Assembly (NCBI RefSeq): GCF_902826655.1
Contig: NZ_CADEFR010000014.1
Coordinates: 1-64,000 of the forward strand
Origin: an uncultured Methylibium sp.
GTDB lineage: Bacteria; Pseudomonadota; Gammaproteobacteria; Burkholderiales; Burkholderiaceae_C
Reading direction: 5' to 3'
DNA: 64,000 nt
A program made the translations under genes and the position numbers. The notes beneath the pieces were generated by a model, which did no database searches, had not been told where the DNA came from, and worked only from the letters and a program-made list of their open reading frames with translations. Positions 26,999-36,316 of this stretch are shown here, one piece after another. Every line of letters starts with the position of its first letter. Within the stretch, counting starts at the first letter, position 1.

Positions 26999-27796
26999 AT
27001 GTTCGTCGACTCGCACTGCCACCTCAGCTTTCCCGAACTGCAGGCCGAACTGCCGGCGATCCGCGCGGCGATGGCGCGCGAGCGCGTCGACCGCGCGCTG
27101 TGCATCTGCACGACGCTCGAGGAGTTCGAGACCGTTCACGCGCTGGCAACCGGCTACGACAACTTCTGGTGCAGCGTCGGCGTTCATCCGGACAACGAGG
27201 GCGTGACCGAACCGACGGTGGCCGACCTGCAGGAGCGCGCCGCGCTGCCGCGCGTGGTCGCCATCGGCGAGACCGGACTCGACTACTACAGGCTGGGCGA
27301 ACGCAGCGTCGCCGACATGGAGTGGCAGCGCGAGCGCTTTCGCATCCACATCCGCGCGGCGCGCGCCACCGGCCTGCCCCTGATCATCCACACCCGCAGC
27401 GCGTCCGCAGACACGCTGGCGATCCTGCGCGAGGAGGGCGGCCATGCGGTCACCGGGGTGTTCCATTGCTTCACCGAGACGCTGGACGTCGCGCGCGACG
27501 CGCTGGACCTGGGTTTCATGATCTCCTTCTCGGGCATCCTGACCTTCAAGAACGCGACCGACCTGCGCGAAGTCGCGCGCATCGTGCCGATGGACCGCTG
27601 CCTGATCGAGACGGACAGCCCCTACCTCGCGCCGGTGCCCTATCGCGGCAAGATCAACAACCCGTCCTACGTGCCCCGGGTGGCCGAGCAACTGGCCCGC
27701 ATCAAGGGCTTGGGCGTCGAGCTGATCGCTGCCGAGACCAGCCGCAATTTCGAGCGGCTCTTCGCTCGCACCGGCCTTCTTCACAATGCAATGTAG
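26999..27796 (+). CDS. TatD family metal-dependent hydrolase
   Basis: 265 residues. It is a TIM-barrel amidohydrolase with metal ligands in FVDSHCHLSF, IGETGLDYY, IIHTR and GVFHCFTE, and IETDSPYLAPVPYRGK near the C-terminus. TatD enzymes act as DNases or exonucleases with Mg2+; the YcfH subgroup fits by context after tmk-holB-pilZ. The ankyrin gene follows by three bases. Confidence 0.94.
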   Translation: MFVDSHCHLSFPELQAELPAIRAAMARERVDRALCICTTLEEFETVHALATGYDNFWCSVGVHPDNEGVTEPTVADLQERAALPRVVAIGETGLDYYRLGERSVADMEWQRERFRIHIRAARATGLPLIIHTRSASADTLAILREEGGHAVTGVFHCFTETLDVARDALDLGFMISFSGILTFKNATDLREVARIVPMDRCLIETDSPYLAPVPYRGKINNPSYVPRVAEQLARIKGLGVELIAAETSRNFERLFARTGLLHNAM

Positions 27797-27799
27797 ATT

Positions 27800-28435
27800 A
27801 TGAGAATTGCAACCTATCTTGTTGCTGTAGCTTGCATTTCTTGCGCTGGTTTCAACTCCTACGACAGCTTCTTCCGGGCCGTGGTCGGCGGGGATGTCGA
27901 GCAGATCCGTGACCTCGTCAGTCGTGGATTCGACCCCAACGCGCGCGATCCGGATGGTCAGCCGGCCATCATCCGTGCGCTGCGGGCCGACGCGCCAGCC
28001 TCGGCGATGGCGCTGGCGCAGTTGCCGGGGACCGACGTCAACGTGCGCAACAAGGCCGGCGAGACGCCGCTGATGATGGCCGCGCTCAAGGGGCAGCCCG
28101 AAGTCTGCAAGGCCCTGATCGCCCGCGGCGCCGAGGTGCGGCTCAGCGGCTGGACGCCGCTGCACTACGCAGCGGCCGGCAACTCGCTGGCCGCCACGCG
28201 CCTGCTGCTGCAGCAGGGTGCCGACGTCGACGCGCGGGCCCCGAACGGCCGCACGGCGCTGATGCTCGCAGCCCTGCACGGCAGCGAGGAGATCGTCGAC
28301 ACGCTGCTCGCAGCGGGTGCCGATCCGGCGGCGCGTGACCGCAACGACACCGCTGCCGCCGACCTGGCCGAGCTGGCGGGCCGCGAGAAGCTGGCAGCAC
28401 GTCTGGAAGCCCGCGCCAGGCCGGGCAGTCGCTGA
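27800..28435 (+). CDS. Exported ankyrin repeat protein
   Basis: 211 residues with an N-terminal signal-like segment (MRIATYLVAVACISCAG) and about four or five ankyrin repeats; clear ones are GETPLMMAALKGQPEVCKAL, GWTPLHYAAAGNSLAATRLL and GRTALMLAALHGSEEIVDTL. The first is degenerate. It is likely periplasmic and mediates a protein contact of unknown identity. It sits three bases after the tatD gene and ends the operon. Confidence 0.88.
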   Translation: MRIATYLVAVACISCAGFNSYDSFFRAVVGGDVEQIRDLVSRGFDPNARDPDGQPAIIRALRADAPASAMALAQLPGTDVNVRNKAGETPLMMAALKGQPEVCKALIARGAEVRLSGWTPLHYAAAGNSLAATRLLLQQGADVDARAPNGRTALMLAALHGSEEIVDTLLAAGADPAARDRNDTAAADLAELAGREKLAARLEARARPGSR

Positions 28436-28567
28436 CACATGAAGGCAGGGTGGCCTGACAGCGTGTCAGCCGCTTTCCGACATTGCCTTTGGCGGCCGGC
28501 CGACTATGGAGTCGCCCGGCACCTGCCTACATTGCAAGCACCGAGACGCAACCAACAGAGGTGCCCG

Positions 28568-28789
28568 ATGCTTCCGATCCAGACTCCTTCGAATCCCTTC
28601 GCCTTGCTGATGAACCCGGATGCCGTGGTGCAGGCCATGGAGCGCTCCGATCGCCTGAGCCGCCTGAAGCGCCGCGTCTGCCGGCCGCTCGACAAGCCGC
28701 TGATCCCGCGCACCGCCAAGGATGTGGCCGACTTCGATCGCGAGATCGACGACGCGCCTGAGCTGGCCAGCCTGGAAGGCGACGCCTGA
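28568..28789 (+). CDS. Small conserved hypothetical protein
   Basis: 73 residues starting at ATG 28568 with an AGAGG ribosome site. It begins MLPIQTPSNPFALLMNPDAV and has a helix VQAMERSDRLSRLKRRVCRPLD, then LIPRTAKDVADFDREID. No domain recognised. The pattern is like small cytoplasmic proteins common in Burkholderiales; function unknown. A run of upstream sequence in the same frame from 28439 is unlikely to be coding. Confidence 0.65.
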   Translation: MLPIQTPSNPFALLMNPDAVVQAMERSDRLSRLKRRVCRPLDKPLIPRTAKDVADFDREIDDAPELASLEGDA

Positions 28790-28838
28790 AGGTCGGCCAG
28801 CCGGGAAGCTCGTCATCGCGGTTCCAGTAGCCGCGCTG

Positions 28839-28864
28839 ATGTATATTATGTAAATTACTAGATC
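28839..28864 (+). promoter_or_regulatory. AT-rich promoter-like patch
   Basis: A 26-base patch of very low GC (containing TATATTATG and GTAAATTAC) stands out in GC-rich surroundings, 44-69 bases upstream of the DUF72 gene start. The GTAA-A-TTAC core is palindromic and could be a regulator site; no regulator can be named. Confidence 0.4.
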
Positions 28865-28907
28865 AACCTGCTCAGGTGATCTGCGAAGCCCGCCCGATAC
28901 TCGAGGC

Positions 28908-29951
28908 GTGCCCTCCCACCCCGATCTGTTCGAGACCGATCCGGCGTTCGTCCTGCCGGGTCCTGACGTCCGCGCCGGTCCACGACGTCGCGGCGCGGCG
29001 CGTGTCGAACCCGCCGAGGTGCCGGACGCGCTGAAGCGCCTCGCGACCGGCCTGTCGCCCCTGGTGCGATTGGGTACCTCGTCCTGGTACTTCCCGGGCT
29101 GGGCCGGCCTGGTCTTCGCCCGCGACTATCCCCAGCCCGGCCTGTCCCGGCACGGCCTCGAGGCTTACGCACAGCATCCCTTGCTGCGAACGGTCAGCCT
29201 GGACCGCAGCTTCTATCGCCCGATGCCGGCGGCCGACTACGCACGGCTCGCAGCACAGGTGCCCGACGACTTCCGGTTCGTCGTCAAGGCCGCCTCGGCG
29301 GTGACCGACGCCAGCCTGCGCGAGGTCGGCAGCGGCCTGCCGGCCCAGCCCAACCCCTTGTTCCTCGATCCGGCGATGGCGCGGGACGAGGTCGTGATGC
29401 CTGCTGTGGAGGGGCTTCGCCACAAGCTCGGCGTGCTGGTCTTCCAGATCTCGCCGCTGACGCCGCCCTGGCTGGCCGACGAACGTCGCTGGCTGGCCGC
29501 CCTCGACCGGCTCTTCGATGCTCTTCCGCGACCCCAGCACGGCCTGCTGGCGCTGGAAGTCCGCGACACCAGACTGCTGACCCCGGAACTCGCCGCGCTG
29601 CTCAAGGCGCAAGGCGTGCGCTACTGCGTCGGCCTCCACGATCGGATGCCGCCGCTGGAGGATCAGCTCCCGATGCTGCGCGCGACCTGGCCTGGAGCAC
29701 TGGTGTGCCGCTGGAACCTCCAGCGTGGCCTGCGCTACGCCCAGGCGAAGGACAGGTTCGAGCCCTTCGACCGCCTCGTGGCTCCTGACCCGGCCACGCG
29801 CGCCGCCCTCGCCCGCCTGATTGCCGCCACGGCCGGCGCTGGCCAGCCGGTCTACGTGACGATCAACAACAAGGCCGAGGGCAGCGCGCCCTTGTCGGTG
29901 TTCGAGCTCGCGGCCGCGGTGCAGGCCCAGGCGCCCGCCGCGCCCGGTTGA
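28908..29951 (+). CDS. DUF72 family protein
   Basis: 347 residues from GTG 28908. The DUF72 (YecE) TIM-barrel pattern is clear: LVRLGTSSWYFPGWAG, TVSLDRSFYRPMPAADYARLA, FRFVVKAASAVTD, LGVLVFQISP, GLLALEVRD and a late YVTINNKAEG. The N-terminal 50 residues are a low-complexity extension. Function of the family is not known; it is cytoplasmic. It converges on the penicillin-acylase-family gene. Confidence 0.87.
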   Translation: MPSHPDLFETDPAFVLPGPDVRAGPRRRGAARVEPAEVPDALKRLATGLSPLVRLGTSSWYFPGWAGLVFARDYPQPGLSRHGLEAYAQHPLLRTVSLDRSFYRPMPAADYARLAAQVPDDFRFVVKAASAVTDASLREVGSGLPAQPNPLFLDPAMARDEVVMPAVEGLRHKLGVLVFQISPLTPPWLADERRWLAALDRLFDALPRPQHGLLALEVRDTRLLTPELAALLKAQGVRYCVGLHDRMPPLEDQLPMLRATWPGALVCRWNLQRGLRYAQAKDRFEPFDRLVAPDPATRAALARLIAATAGAGQPVYVTINNKAEGSAPLSVFELAAAVQAQAPAAPG

Positions 29952-29977
29952 CTCCCGGCACGGCCTTTCTGCGCCGA

Positions 29978-32416
29978 TCAGCGGGGCGCCAGCTCCAGCA
30001 CCCTGCCGCGTCGGCCGTCGCCCCAGACGGGCAGGTACTCGACGTGCGCCCAGCGGTCGACGAAGTTGCGGTAGTGGGGGCTGAAGACCAGTCCGCTCTG
30101 CCCGCCCGAATGCACGAAACGCGACCGGCTGCGATCACCCAGGTCGTACAGCGCCCGCAGGCTCGGGCCGTGCTCGTTGAGATAGAGCTCGCCGGTGGTC
30201 GGATCGGCGCGCAGGCCGACGCGAGAGACGTTGACGGTGTAGGTGTCGCCGCCGACCGGCGTGCGCAGTTCGAACCACGGCGCAAGCGCTTTGACGCGGC
30301 TGAACGGCCGGTGTTCGGCGCGCGCCACGTGGGCCTGGCCCCAGCGCCATTGCGCCACGTCCGCGCCCTGGGCGGCCTGCAGTTCGTCGAGTGCCCGCGT
30401 GAAGGCGGCGTCCGACTGCTGGGCGCAGCTTTCGACCGCCGCCGTGCGCAGGTCGTCGCACCAGGCACCGTCGTCGCGTTCGAGCACGGCTTCCAGCGCC
30501 TCGCGAAAGCTGCGGTTGGCCAGCTGCCGATCGAACAGCGCGGGTCCCAGGTCGTCGGAGAACACCGCCTGGCCGAGCTGGCGGGCCCAGGCGCTGAAGA
30601 TCAACGGCGCCGCCCGCTCGGCCGACATCGTCCCTTCGAAACCTTCGAGCTGCTGCTGGGCGGCCGCCGCCAGCGGATGCGCCGAGCGCGCATGCTGCAG
30701 GAATGGCAGCAGGCGCCGCGTGGCACCGGACAGCACGTCGGCCTGGATCGCCGCCAGGCTCTCCAGGCTGTGCAACGGCCGCGCGCCGAGCAGTTGCTCG
30801 ATGCGCTGCTGTCGGTACGGCGGCGCCCATTCGCTGGTGATGAAGTGCGGGTACTGCGTCCCGTGGATGCGATGGTTGGCGGTCGCGATCCAGCCGCGCG
30901 AAGGGTCGCGCTCGCGCGGCGTCGCCGTGGCCGGCACGAAGCCGACCCAGTCGTACTTCGCGTCCCAGCCAGGGGCCGGCGCCAGGCCCTCGAGATCGTG
31001 CTCGGGGCGCCGGAGGGGCACACGACCGGCCGCCACCATGGCGATGTGCTCGGCATCGGCGACCACCATGTTCTGCATCGGCGCCACATAACGGGACGAC
31101 GCGTCGACGAAGGCCTCGACCGACCCGGCCAGATTGAAGGCGAGGCCGGCGTCGAGCGTCGCGCTGGCATCCGCATCCAGCGCGGTCCAGCGCATCGCGA
31201 TCGCGTAGCGCGGCGTGGGGCCGGCGCCGGTGAGTCCGGCCGTCGCCGGCACCCCGGCATCCGAGATGATCGGCCCGTGGCGGCTGCGCCGCGCGACGAA
31301 GGCGACATCGGCCTGGCCCTTGACGCGGATCGTCTCGGGAAAGCGCTCGAACTCGGCCCAGCCCTCGGGGGTCTCGTAGCGCTCCGGCGCGCCGGTATCG
31401 ACGCGCTCGAGGTAGAGGTCCTGCACGTCCGGCGCGGTGTTGGTGTAGCCCCAGGCGATGTGCTCGTTCTGGCCCAGCACCACGGTCGGCAGGCCCGGCA
31501 GGGTCGCACCGGCCACGCGCAGGCCCGGGGCTTCGAGCCGGGCGAAGTACCACAGCGCCGGCGCGCTGAGCTTCAGGTGCGGGTCGTTGGCCAGCAAGGG
31601 CGTGCCGGTGACGCTGCGCGAGCCGGCGACGACCCAGTTGTTCGATCCCGCCCCCTCGACGGCGCCGTCGATGCTCCAGGGCAGCCCGGCCACCGGTGCC
31701 GCGGCCTGGAGCGGCCGGCCGGGGTCACCGACCTCGAGCTTGCGGTAGAGCGACGCGTAGTCCTGCGTCTGCGGAGGCCGATCGCCCGGGTAGGGCGGCA
31801 GCAGCTGCTGGATCCGCAGCACCGGCATCGTCAGGGCGAGTCGCATGCGCAGCAGCTCGCTGCTCCAGTTGCCGCCCAGGTCCCAGGCCATCATCGTCGA
31901 CCAGGCCATGCTGTCGACGGGACTCCATTCCTCGGGTTGCAGGCCCAGCAGCACGAACTCGGGCGGCCGCGCGCGCAGGTGGTCGCGCAGGTAGGCGTTG
32001 ATGCCGGCGCTGTAGGCCGTCAGCGTCGCGCGGACGGCCGGACTGGCCTGCTGCCACTGCGCCTGGGCGCTGCGACGCACCCCGAGGGCCCGCAGGAAGC
32101 GATCGCTCTCCAGCGCCGGCGGCCCGAAGGCCTCGGCCAGGCGCCCGGCGCCGATGCGCTTGTGGGTCTCCAGCTGCCACAACCGGTCCTGCGCGTGCAC
32201 GAAGCCCAGCCCGAACCAGGCGTCGTCGACCGAGGCGGCACGGATGGTCGGGATGCCATGCTCGTCGCGCTCGATCGTCAGACCGGTCCGCAGGCCGGCG
32301 ACCTGCAGGCGGCCCTCGGTCTGCGGCAGCGCGAAGTGACGGTAGACCCCCAGTGCCCCGCCGACCAGCGCCGCCACCAGCAGCAGCCCCAGCGTGCCGC
32401 GACGGATCCACTTCAT
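29978..32416 (-). CDS. Penicillin acylase family protein
   Basis: 812 residues. N-terminal membrane helix (LGLLLVAALVGGALGVY) targets it to the periplasm. Ntn-hydrolase of the penicillin/acyl-homoserine-lactone acylase type: alpha subunit start has IERDEHGIPTIRA and LGFVHAQDRLWQLE; autocatalytic cleavage exposes Ser258 in EGAGSNNWVVAGSRS, and the beta subunit starts there with TPLLANDPHL and IAWGYTNTAPDVQDLY. The conserved late Asn of the family should be in ATANHRIHG. Possible substrates include beta-lactams or acyl-homoserine lactones. Neighbouring genes give no help. Confidence 0.92.
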   Translation of the reverse strand: MKWIRRGTLGLLLVAALVGGALGVYRHFALPQTEGRLQVAGLRTGLTIERDEHGIPTIRAASVDDAWFGLGFVHAQDRLWQLETHKRIGAGRLAEAFGPPALESDRFLRALGVRRSAQAQWQQASPAVRATLTAYSAGINAYLRDHLRARPPEFVLLGLQPEEWSPVDSMAWSTMMAWDLGGNWSSELLRMRLALTMPVLRIQQLLPPYPGDRPPQTQDYASLYRKLEVGDPGRPLQAAAPVAGLPWSIDGAVEGAGSNNWVVAGSRSVTGTPLLANDPHLKLSAPALWYFARLEAPGLRVAGATLPGLPTVVLGQNEHIAWGYTNTAPDVQDLYLERVDTGAPERYETPEGWAEFERFPETIRVKGQADVAFVARRSRHGPIISDAGVPATAGLTGAGPTPRYAIAMRWTALDADASATLDAGLAFNLAGSVEAFVDASSRYVAPMQNMVVADAEHIAMVAAGRVPLRRPEHDLEGLAPAPGWDAKYDWVGFVPATATPRERDPSRGWIATANHRIHGTQYPHFITSEWAPPYRQQRIEQLLGARPLHSLESLAAIQADVLSGATRRLLPFLQHARSAHPLAAAAQQQLEGFEGTMSAERAAPLIFSAWARQLGQAVFSDDLGPALFDRQLANRSFREALEAVLERDDGAWCDDLRTAAVESCAQQSDAAFTRALDELQAAQGADVAQWRWGQAHVARAEHRPFSRVKALAPWFELRTPVGGDTYTVNVSRVGLRADPTTGELYLNEHGPSLRALYDLGDRSRSRFVHSGGQSGLVFSPHYRNFVDRWAHVEYLPVWGDGRRGRVLELAPR

Positions 32417-32463
32417 CGTTCCAGCCTAGTCGTCGCGGCCGGCCGGCGCATCGGGGGAAGGCC

Positions 32464-32973
32464 TCAGCCGCCGCGCAGGAAGTCGGCCTTGCCGAGCTCG
32501 ACGCCGTTGTGGCGCAGCAGCCCGTAGGCCGTCGTGACGTGGAAGAAGAAGTTCGGCAGCGCGAAGTGCTTGAGGTACTGCTCGCCGCTGAACTGCAGCG
32601 GATCGCGGCCACGGACCGGCACGCTGATCGGCTTGGTTTCGGTGCCGTCGACCTGCGCGGCCGGCACGCCCTTGATGTAGGCGACGGTCGCCGCGATGCG
32701 CTGCTGCAGCTCGGCGATGGTGGTCTCGGTGTCGTCGAACTTGGGCGCGTCGCCGCCAGCCAGGCGGGCGACGCCGAACTTGGCGCTGTCGCAGGCGATC
32801 TGCACCTGCTTGGCGAGCGACAGCATGTCCGGCGCCAGCCGAGCCGTCAGCAAGGTGTTGACGTCGAACTTCTTGACCTCGGCGTGGGCCACGGCCTTGT
32901 CGAGCCACTTCGACAGGTTGCCCAGCATCGTGAGGTAGATCGGCACGCTGGCCGAGTGCATGGTGAGCGACAT
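32464..32973 (-). CDS. DUF1993 family protein
   Basis: 169 residues from ATG 32973 with a GGAG ribosome site. Starts MSLTMHSASVPIYLTMLGNL and has PDMLSLAKQVQIACDSAKFG and NFFFHVTTAYGLLRHNGVELGKADFLRG (here split: NFFFHVTTAYGLLR, GKADFLRG), all typical of DUF1993. The fold is a DinB-like four-helix bundle; His and Asp positions could bind metal. Function unknown. Divergent from the dehydrogenase gene. Confidence 0.87.
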   Translation of the reverse strand: MSLTMHSASVPIYLTMLGNLSKWLDKAVAHAEVKKFDVNTLLTARLAPDMLSLAKQVQIACDSAKFGVARLAGGDAPKFDDTETTIAELQQRIAATVAYIKGVPAAQVDGTETKPISVPVRGRDPLQFSGEQYLKHFALPNFFFHVTTAYGLLRHNGVELGKADFLRGG

Positions 32974-33093
32974 CGCGGGTCTCCTCGTCGGGGTGATGGC
33001 GGCGGATGCTAGTCCGAAGCCGATCTCCGCGCGCGGCGTGCACAATCGACCGCGACGACCGGTGGGGTCGGCATCGCACGGCCCCCTCCCCGC

Positions 33094-34107
33094 ATGAACA
33101 TCATCATCCTGGACGACTATCAGGACGCCGTGCGCAAGCTGGCCTGCGCGTCCAAGCTCGACGGCTACAGCGCCAAGGTCTTCACCAACACCGTCAAGGG
33201 CATCGGCCAGCTGTCGGTGCGCCTGCGCGATGCCGACATCGTGGTGCCGATCCGCGAGCGCAGCCCCTTCCCGCGGCAGTTGCTCGAGAAGCTGCCGCGC
33301 CTCAAGCTGATCGCGCAGACCGGGCGCGTCGGTCCGCACATCGATGTCGAGGCCTGCACCCGCCTGGGTATCGCCGTCGCCGAAGGCGTCGGCTCGGCGG
33401 TCGCGCCGGCCGAGCTGACCTGGGCGCTGATCATGGCGGCGATGCGGCGGCTGCCGCAGTACATCGCGAGCCTCAAGCACGGCGCCTGGCAGCAGGCGGG
33501 GCTCAAGGCCTCGTCGATGCCGCCGAACTTCGGCGTCGGCATGGTGCTCGAGGGCAAGACCCTCGGCCTGTGGGGCTACGGGCGCATCGGCCAGCGGGTC
33601 GCCGGCTACGGCCGGGCCTTCGGCATGCGGGTGCTGGTATGGGGCAGCGAAGCCTCGCGCTACAAGGCCCAGGCCGATGGCTGCGAGGCCGCGGCATCGC
33701 GCGAGGACTTCTTCGAGCAGGCCGACGTGCTGTCGCTGCACCTGCGGCTGGACGAGGCGACCCGCGGCCTGGTCGGCTTCGACGACCTGCAGCGGATGAA
33801 GCCGACCGCCCTCTTCGTCAACACCTCTCGCGCCGAGCTGCTGGAGGAGAACGCCCTCGTCTCCGCCCTCAACCGCGGCCGGCCCGGCATGGCCGCCGTC
33901 GACGTGTTCGAGAACGAGCCCATCATGCAGGGCACGCCGCTGCTGCGGCTCGAGAACGCGATCTGCACGCCCCACCTGGGCTATGTCGAGCAGGAGAACT
34001 ACGAGCTCTACTTCGGCGCCGCCTTCGACAACGTGATCAGCTTCATCAAGGGCGAGCCGACCAACGTCGTCAACCCCGAGGCCTTCCGGGTGATGCGTGG
34101 CCAGTGA
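33094..34107 (+). CDS. D-2-hydroxyacid dehydrogenase family protein
   Basis: 337 residues. NAD-binding motif GLWGYGRIGQRVAGYG lies near residue 155; the catalytic Arg is in NTSRAELL, Glu in FENEPI and His in CTPHLGYVE. Members reduce 2-keto acids or oxidise D-2-hydroxy acids, for example phosphoglycerate or glyoxylate. The exact substrate cannot be read. Its last codons overlap the MFS gene by 11 bases, which suggests the transporter moves a related compound. Confidence 0.92.
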   Translation: MNIIILDDYQDAVRKLACASKLDGYSAKVFTNTVKGIGQLSVRLRDADIVVPIRERSPFPRQLLEKLPRLKLIAQTGRVGPHIDVEACTRLGIAVAEGVGSAVAPAELTWALIMAAMRRLPQYIASLKHGAWQQAGLKASSMPPNFGVGMVLEGKTLGLWGYGRIGQRVAGYGRAFGMRVLVWGSEASRYKAQADGCEAAASREDFFEQADVLSLHLRLDEATRGLVGFDDLQRMKPTALFVNTSRAELLEENALVSALNRGRPGMAAVDVFENEPIMQGTPLLRLENAICTPHLGYVEQENYELYFGAAFDNVISFIKGEPTNVVNPEAFRVMRGQ

Positions 34108-35350
34108 GGCCGCGGACGCCGGCAACGCCGCGCCGGCCCTCCCCACGCTGCGCGGCGCCCGCTGGGCGCTGATGTTCGGCAACTTCGTGATCGGCTGCGG
34201 CGTGATGGTCGTGGCCGGCTCGCTGAACGACCTGACGCGCTCGCTGGACGTGAGCGTGGCGCTCGGCGGCCAGCTGATCGCGATCGCGGCGGTCGTGATG
34301 TGCATCGGCGCCCCGCTGCTGGCCGCCGCGATCGGCGGCTGGGACCGCCGGCGGCTGCTCACGTTCTCGCTCGTCTGGTACGCGATCGGCCACCTGCTGT
34401 CGGCCGTCATGCCGAGCTACGCGGTGCTGACGCCGGTGCGCGCGCTGACGATGCTGGCCGCGGCCGTGTTCACGCCCCAGGCGGCCGCGGCGATGGGCTG
34501 GCTGGCGCCACCGGCCGAGCGGGGCCGCGCGATCACATTCATCTTCCTCGGCTGGTCGGTCGCGTCGGTGTTCGGCATGCCGCTGCACAGCTACATCGGC
34601 GAATCCTTCGGCTGGCGCTGGGCCTTCGGGCTGGTGGCGGTGCTGGGCGTGGCCGGCGCAGCCTGGGTCTGGGCCGTGATGCCCGACGGCGTGAGGCCGC
34701 CCGCGATGAGCCTGCGCGCCTGGCGCGAGGTGCTGACGCACCCGGCGCTGATGGCGATCGTCGCGGTGACCGCGCTCTCCGGGGCCGGCCAGTTCACCGT
34801 CTTCACCTACTTCGCGCCGTACTACAAGCAGGTGCTGGGCGCGGGCGCGACCGAGATCAGCCTGCTCTTCGCCTGGTTCGGCGCCTTCGGCGTGCTGGGC
34901 AACGTGCTGCTGTCGCGGCACGTGGACCGCGTCGGCGCGGCGCGCGCCGTGGCGGCGATGCTGGCCTTCATCGCTTTCTCGCTGCTGATCTGGCCGCTCG
35001 GCGTCGGCTACCTGTCGATGGCCCTGTTGCTGGTGCCCTGGGCGCTGGGCTTGTTCTCGTCCAACTCGGCCCAGCAGGCACGGCTGGGCCAGGCCGCGCC
35101 GGCGCTGGCCCCGGCACTGATGGCGCTCAACACGTCGGCCATCTACCTGGGCCAGGCGATCGGCGCGGCCGGCGGCGGCGCGGTCGTCGCGGCGCACGGC
35201 CTGGCCGGCGCGAGCGGGCGCGACCTCTACGTCGGACTGAACTGGATCGGGCTGGCCTGGGTCGTCGGGGCGCTGGCACTCAGCCTGTGGGCCGAGCGCC
35301 GGCTGCGCCGCGGCGACGACGCTCAGGACGGGTTCTCGAAGAACACGTAG
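34097..35350 (+). CDS. MFS transporter
   Basis: 417 residues from GTG 34097. About twelve hydrophobic helices; the loop between helices 2 and 3 has GGWDRRRLL, the major facilitator signature region. Similar to the arabinose-efflux/DHA1 group (AraJ-like). The substrate is unknown. It overlaps the dehydrogenase gene at its start and the convergent lipoprotein gene by 28 bases at its end. Confidence 0.92.
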   Translation: MASEAADAGNAAPALPTLRGARWALMFGNFVIGCGVMVVAGSLNDLTRSLDVSVALGGQLIAIAAVVMCIGAPLLAAAIGGWDRRRLLTFSLVWYAIGHLLSAVMPSYAVLTPVRALTMLAAAVFTPQAAAAMGWLAPPAERGRAITFIFLGWSVASVFGMPLHSYIGESFGWRWAFGLVAVLGVAGAAWVWAVMPDGVRPPAMSLRAWREVLTHPALMAIVAVTALSGAGQFTVFTYFAPYYKQVLGAGATEISLLFAWFGAFGVLGNVLLSRHVDRVGAARAVAAMLAFIAFSLLIWPLGVGYLSMALLLVPWALGLFSSNSAQQARLGQAAPALAPALMALNTSAIYLGQAIGAAGGGAVVAAHGLAGASGRDLYVGLNWIGLAWVVGALALSLWAERRLRRGDDAQDGFSKNT

Positions 35351-35664
35351 GTCGAGAACTCGCCGACCTCGAAGTAGACGCGCTTCTCGCCGGGGTCGAC
35401 CTTGCCGTCGAGGTTGGCGTCGTAGACGCCGTAGCCGAAGCGGTAGCCGCGCGCCTGGCCGTCGTCGGTGCCGTAGGCGGTGCTGAGCTTGTCGACCTTG
35501 AGGAAGCGCTTCACCAGCTGCCCGCCGGCGTAGACCTCCATCACGCCGTTGGTGCCGGTCCAGTTCTGGATGTCGCGGCGGATCTGGTTCTGCCGCTCCT
35601 GCGTGCAGCCGGCCATCAGGGTCAGGGTCAGCGCCAGCGGCGCGATCAGCCAGGGTCTCGTCAT
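35323..35664 (-). CDS. Lipoprotein with a single EF-hand-like loop
   Basis: 113 residues. A signal peptide ends in the lipobox LMAGC, placing the lipid-modified Cys at residue 20. The mature part is short and beta-rich. DANLDGKVDPGE near residues 82-93 fits a calcium-binding EF-hand loop at all ligand positions (D, N, D, G, D, E). Function unknown. It is the last gene in a rlmB-sirtuin-upp run, eight bases after upp, and its 3' end overlaps the convergent MFS gene. Confidence 0.85.
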   Translation of the reverse strand: MTRPWLIAPLALTLTLMAGCTQERQNQIRRDIQNWTGTNGVMEVYAGGQLVKRFLKVDKLSTAYGTDDGQARGYRFGYGVYDANLDGKVDPGEKRVYFEVGEFSTYVFFENPS

Positions 35665-35672
35665 GCTCGAAC

Positions 35673-36299
35673 TCACTTGGTGCCGAAGATCTTGTCGCCC
35701 GCGTCGCCCAGGCCGGGAATGATGTAGCCCTGCCCGTTCAGGTGGCTGTCGACCGCCGCGGTCCAGCAGCGGACCTCGGGGTGGGCCGCGTTCAGCGCCT
35801 GCGCGCCTTCCGGCGCGGCCACCAGCACCAGCGCGCGGATGTCCTGGCAGCCCTTGCGCTTGAGCAGGTCGACCGTCGCGATCATCGAACCGGCCGTCGC
35901 CAGCATCGGGTCGATGATGAGCGCAGTGCGCTCTGCGAGCTGGCCGACCAGGTTCTCGAAGTAGTGCTCGGGTTGCAGCGTGTCGTGGTTGCGGGACAGG
36001 CCCACGACGCTGATCTTGGCGTTGGGCACGATGTCCAGCACGCCGTCCAGCATGCCCAGCCCGGCCCGCAGGATCGGCACCACGGTGACCTTGCGCCCCT
36101 GGATGCGCTCGACCTCGACCGGGCCGCACCAGCCGTCGATCGTGACCCGCTCGAGCGGAAAGTCGGCCGTCGCCTCGTAGGCCAGCAAGCGGGCCAGCTC
36201 GGCCGTGATCTCGCGGAACTTCTTGGTCGAGGCCTCGGCCTCGCGCAACAGCCCGACCTTGTGGCGGACCAGCGGATGGGTGACGGCGACGACGGGCAT
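35673..36299 (-). CDS. upp: Uracil phosphoribosyltransferase
   Basis: 208 residues. It makes UMP from uracil and PRPP. The PRPP-binding loop is [10 protein letters not shown], with [12 protein letters not shown] upstream and [16 protein letters not shown] as the diagnostic uracil-binding C-terminus. It lies 17 bases after the sirtuin gene in the same direction. Confidence 0.96.
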   Translation of the reverse strand: MPVVAVTHPLVRHKVGLLREAEASTKKFREITAELARLLAYEATADFPLERVTIDGWCGPVEVERIQGRKVTVVPILRAGLGMLDGVLDIVPNAKISVVGLSRNHDTLQPEHYFENLVGQLAERTALIIDPMLATAGSMIATVDLLKRKGCQDIRALVLVAAPEGAQALNAAHPEVRCWTAAVDSHLNGQGYIIPGLGDAGDKIFGTK

Positions 36300-36316
36300 G
36301 GCGATTCGTGCAAAGT

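Noticed and set aside
32974..34410. Long minus-strand extension of the DUF1993 gene
   Set aside because: The 648-codon frame covers the plus-strand dehydrogenase and MFS genes; the ATG at 32973 has a good GGAG site.
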